From positions 7,068,001-7,132,000 of the forward strand of contig NZ_FYEY01000001.1 in assembly GCF_900187385.1 (NCBI RefSeq): a DNA stretch of 64,000 bases. The letters are read 5' to 3'. The translations under genes and the position numbers were made by a program. The stretch comes from Streptomyces sp. 2114.4. Lineage in GTDB: Bacteria; Actinomycetota; Actinomycetes; Streptomycetales; Streptomycetaceae. The notes under the pieces were generated by a model, which searched no databases, was not told the DNA's origin, and saw only the letters and a list, made by a program, of their open reading frames with translations. Below, piece after piece: positions 62,127-64,000 of the stretch. Each line of letters starts with the position of its first letter. The stretch's first letter is position 1.

Positions 62127-62433
62127 CCCGCTCCCCGAGCGCACCGGGACGATCCTGGCCGAGATTACCGACATGCTGGTGAGCGTCGTCGGCGACGAAC
62201 TGCTCATCGTGGGCGAGGTCACCCCCGCGACCACCTTCAACGACGATCTGGCGCTGGAGAGCATCGAGTTCGTCGCCCTCGCCGAGCTGCTGCAACAGCG
62301 CTACGGCAGCGCGGTGGACCTCCTCGGCCTCCTCGCGGAGAAGGACATCGACCAGATCCTGGCCATGACGGTCGGCGAACTCGCCGTCCACATCGACACG
62401 GTCACCGCCGCCGACCAGGCCTGCACGGGCTGA
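62116..62433 (+). CDS. Discrete acyl carrier protein
   Basis: 105 residues, acidic, one ACP domain. The phosphopantetheine Ser is in the DLALESIEFVALAELL motif (DxxLxSI/ELV type). The ATG overlaps the end of the DH-PPTase gene by 11 bp. It may carry a starter or accept the finished chain for the hydrolase and glycosyltransferase that follow. ACP identity is clear; its partner is inferred. Confidence 0.9.
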   Translation: MAADPLPERTGTILAEITDMLVSVVGDELLIVGEVTPATTFNDDLALESIEFVALAELLQQRYGSAVDLLGLLAEKDIDQILAMTVGELAVHIDTVTAADQACTG

Positions 62434-62441
62434 GCGCACCC

Positions 62442-63233
62442 ATGTCCCTGACCCCCGCGGGCGGGCTGCGCCTGCACACCCAGCGGCTGCCGGGCCGCGG
62501 TGACGGCCCCACGGTCGTCTTCCTCCACGGCCTGGTGATGGACAACCTGTCGAGCTTCTACTGCACCCTCGCGGGCCCCGTATCCCGCGCCGGTCACCCG
62601 GTGCTCCTCTACGACCAGCGCGGACACGGCCGCAGCGACCGCCCGCCCGGTGGCTACGACCGGGACACCGCGGCCGCCGACCTCGCCGCCCTGCTCGGCT
62701 CCCTCGGCCTCGACCGCCGCCCCGTCCATCTGGTCGGCAACAGCTACGGCGGTGTCCTCGCCCTGCACACCGCGCTCGTCCGGCCCGAACTGGTCGCCTC
62801 GCTGGTGCTGATCGACGCCCAGCTGACCGGCGACTGGGTGGAGGACATGACCGACACCCTCTCCGTCGCGGCCCTCGGCCTCGAACACCGCCGTCTGCCC
62901 GAGCAGCTTGCCGCGCTCGGGCGGCGCAAGGAGGCCCGGCTGACCGCCGGTGCCGACGCCCTGCTCAACCGCACCTCCCTGATCGAGGACATCGCGGCCG
63001 GCGCCGCCTTCACCTCCCACGACTTCGCCCGGTTGAGGTGCCCGGTCCTCGCCGTCTACGGAGAACACTCCGAACTCCTCCCCGGAGCCCGGGAACTCGC
63101 GGCCGGTGCGCCGGACTGCGATCTGTGTGTGCTCCCGGGCGTGGGACACACCGTGCTCAACGAAGCCACCGAAGGGCTCTGCGCCGCCGTGCTGGAACGA
63201 CTCGGCGACCGGGCCGGGGCGGTGGCCCGATGA
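62442..63233 (+). CDS. Alpha/beta-hydrolase in the PKS cluster (possible thioesterase)
   Basis: 263 residues. The oxyanion region is VVFLHGLVMDNLSSFY, the nucleophile elbow GNSYGGVLAL and the catalytic His in GVGHTVLNEA; the acid is probably Asp or Glu in VYGEHSELLPG. Such enzymes can release chains from the ACP or trim the product. It is 8 bp after the ACP gene and overlaps the glycosyltransferase start (ATGA), so it belongs to the operon. Confidence 0.85.
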   Translation: MSLTPAGGLRLHTQRLPGRGDGPTVVFLHGLVMDNLSSFYCTLAGPVSRAGHPVLLYDQRGHGRSDRPPGGYDRDTAAADLAALLGSLGLDRRPVHLVGNSYGGVLALHTALVRPELVASLVLIDAQLTGDWVEDMTDTLSVAALGLEHRRLPEQLAALGRRKEARLTAGADALLNRTSLIEDIAAGAAFTSHDFARLRCPVLAVYGEHSELLPGARELAAGAPDCDLCVLPGVGHTVLNEATEGLCAAVLERLGDRAGAVAR

Positions 63234-64000
63234 GAGTGCTGTTCGTCGTCCCGCCGCTCGCCGGACACGTCAACCCCACGATCGCGGTGGCCGCCGAGCT
63301 CACCGCGCGTGGCCACCAGGTCGCCTGGACCGGACCCGCCGCGGCCCTTGCGACCCTGCTCCCCGCCGACTCCCTCGTCTACCCGGCGGGGGACCGGAGC
63401 GGGGGCGACGGCATCGACGTCCTGCACGGGCGGTGGCGCGATCTGCGCGGCATCGCGGCCCTGCGCTTCCTGTGGGCGGACGTCCTGCTGCCCCTCGCCC
63501 GTGCGATGCTGCCCGGCGTGCACGCCGCCGTCGGGGCTTTTGCGCCCGACGTGCTGGTGGCCGACCAACAGGCGCTGGCCGGGCCGCTGGTGGCGCGGCG
63601 CCACGGTCTGCCCTGGGCGACCTCGGCGACCACCACGGCCGAGTTCACCCGGCCCTTCGCCGGGGTCCCGAAGGTGGGGGAGTGGGTGGCACAGCGCATC
63701 GCCGCCCTGCTCGCCGAATGCGGCGCGCCCAGCGGCTGGGACCCACGCTTCTCCCCGCACCTCGTCCTGGTCTTCTCCACGCCCGCGCTCCTCGGGGACG
63801 GCGGGCCGGCCGGTGACGAGGCCGGCGGGCCGCCCGTTGCCGCGGCCCATTCCTCCGCACCGGCCGCCGGCCATGCGAGTGCGGCGCCCCGTCCCGCAGG
63901 ACGGCGGTATCCCTCCCACTACGCCTTCGTCGGACCCGCCTTCGGGTCTCGCCCGTTCCACGGAGACTTCCCGTGGCACCGTCTCGACCCCCAACGCGCC
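63230..64000 (+). CDS. GT1-family glycosyltransferase, truncated by window edge
   Basis: At least 257 residues, open to the right edge. The N-terminal acceptor domain shows MRVLFVVPPLAGHVNPTIAVAAELTARGH, the hallmark of UGT/MGT-type glycosyltransferases with candidate catalytic His in AGHVNP. The nucleotide-sugar domain is outside the window. Its ATG overlaps the hydrolase stop. It suggests the polyketide or lipid is glycosylated. An Ala/Gly-rich loop near 190-220 interrupts the domain. Confidence 0.88.
   Translation, partial: MRVLFVVPPLAGHVNPTIAVAAELTARGHQVAWTGPAAALATLLPADSLVYPAGDRSGGDGIDVLHGRWRDLRGIAALRFLWADVLLPLARAMLPGVHAAVGAFAPDVLVADQQALAGPLVARRHGLPWATSATTTAEFTRPFAGVPKVGEWVAQRIAALLAECGAPSGWDPRFSPHLVLVFSTPALLGDGGPAGDEAGGPPVAAAHSSAPAAGHASAAPRPAGRRYPSHYAFVGPAFGSRPFHGDFPWHRLDPQRA

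Overview
The window is high-GC actinobacterial chromosome, almost certainly Streptomyces: third-position G/C bias, frequent GTG starts, ATGA/GTGA start-stop overlaps, an ergothioneine egtABCD operon, a streptogrisin-type protease, LodA-like and PUFA/enediyne-like polyketide genes. No rRNA, tRNA or CRISPR array was recognised. The species cannot be named from sequence alone.

Layout. 1-5.6 kb: a protein-kinase-fold gene cut by the left edge, a P450-type ferredoxin with its reductase, a UvrA-like ATPase and a small EF-hand protein. 5.6-10.8 kb: a divergent LysR/LysE pair, a GH92 glycosidase remnant, a bestrophin-like membrane protein, an alpha/beta hydrolase, a VOC protein and a secreted protein. 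10.8-17.4 kb: amino-acid permease, dodecin, universal stress protein, and a PAS-LuxR regulator divergent from a self-sufficient P450-reductase fusion. 17.4-21.6 kb: a DUF2165 membrane protein, two unrelated phosphoinositide-type phospholipases C and a membrane-anchored trypsin-like protease. 21.8-26.1 kb: the ergothioneine operon on the minus strand.

26.4-33.8 kb is accessory DNA. Two decayed insertion sequences sit beside a visibly AT-richer two-gene unit, a reverse transcriptase overlapping a SLATT-type two-TM protein. This is the best candidate here for an anti-phage defence system. Next to it are a coupled run of three small genes divergent from an XRE/TPR regulator with an iterated operator, an APH-fold protein and a hypothetical gene.

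33.9-40 kb returns to core-like metabolism: an aminotransferase divergent from an HxlR regulator, a HAD gene broken by an amber codon, and a quinone oxidoreductase with two acyl-CoA dehydrogenases. 40.1-45 kb holds membrane and secreted proteins, an NlpC/P60-like protein, a streptogrisin-type protease and a thioesterase. 45.2-49.1 kb is a LodA/LodB-type quinoprotein oxidase operon with a third gene of unknown function.

49.7-64 kb is a polyketide/secondary-lipid cluster. It encodes a 2447-residue PfaD-like ER-KS-AT-ACP-KR protein, a KS-AT protein, a dehydratase-phosphopantetheinyl transferase, a free ACP, an alpha/beta hydrolase and a glycosyltransferase that runs off the right edge. The KS-AT and DH-PPTase reading frames appear to be one polypeptide broken by two frame changes in GC-rich low-complexity sequence. 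Strong perfect inverted repeats act as likely terminators at several gene ends, and short GC-rich hairpin elements are inserted in frame in some proteins.
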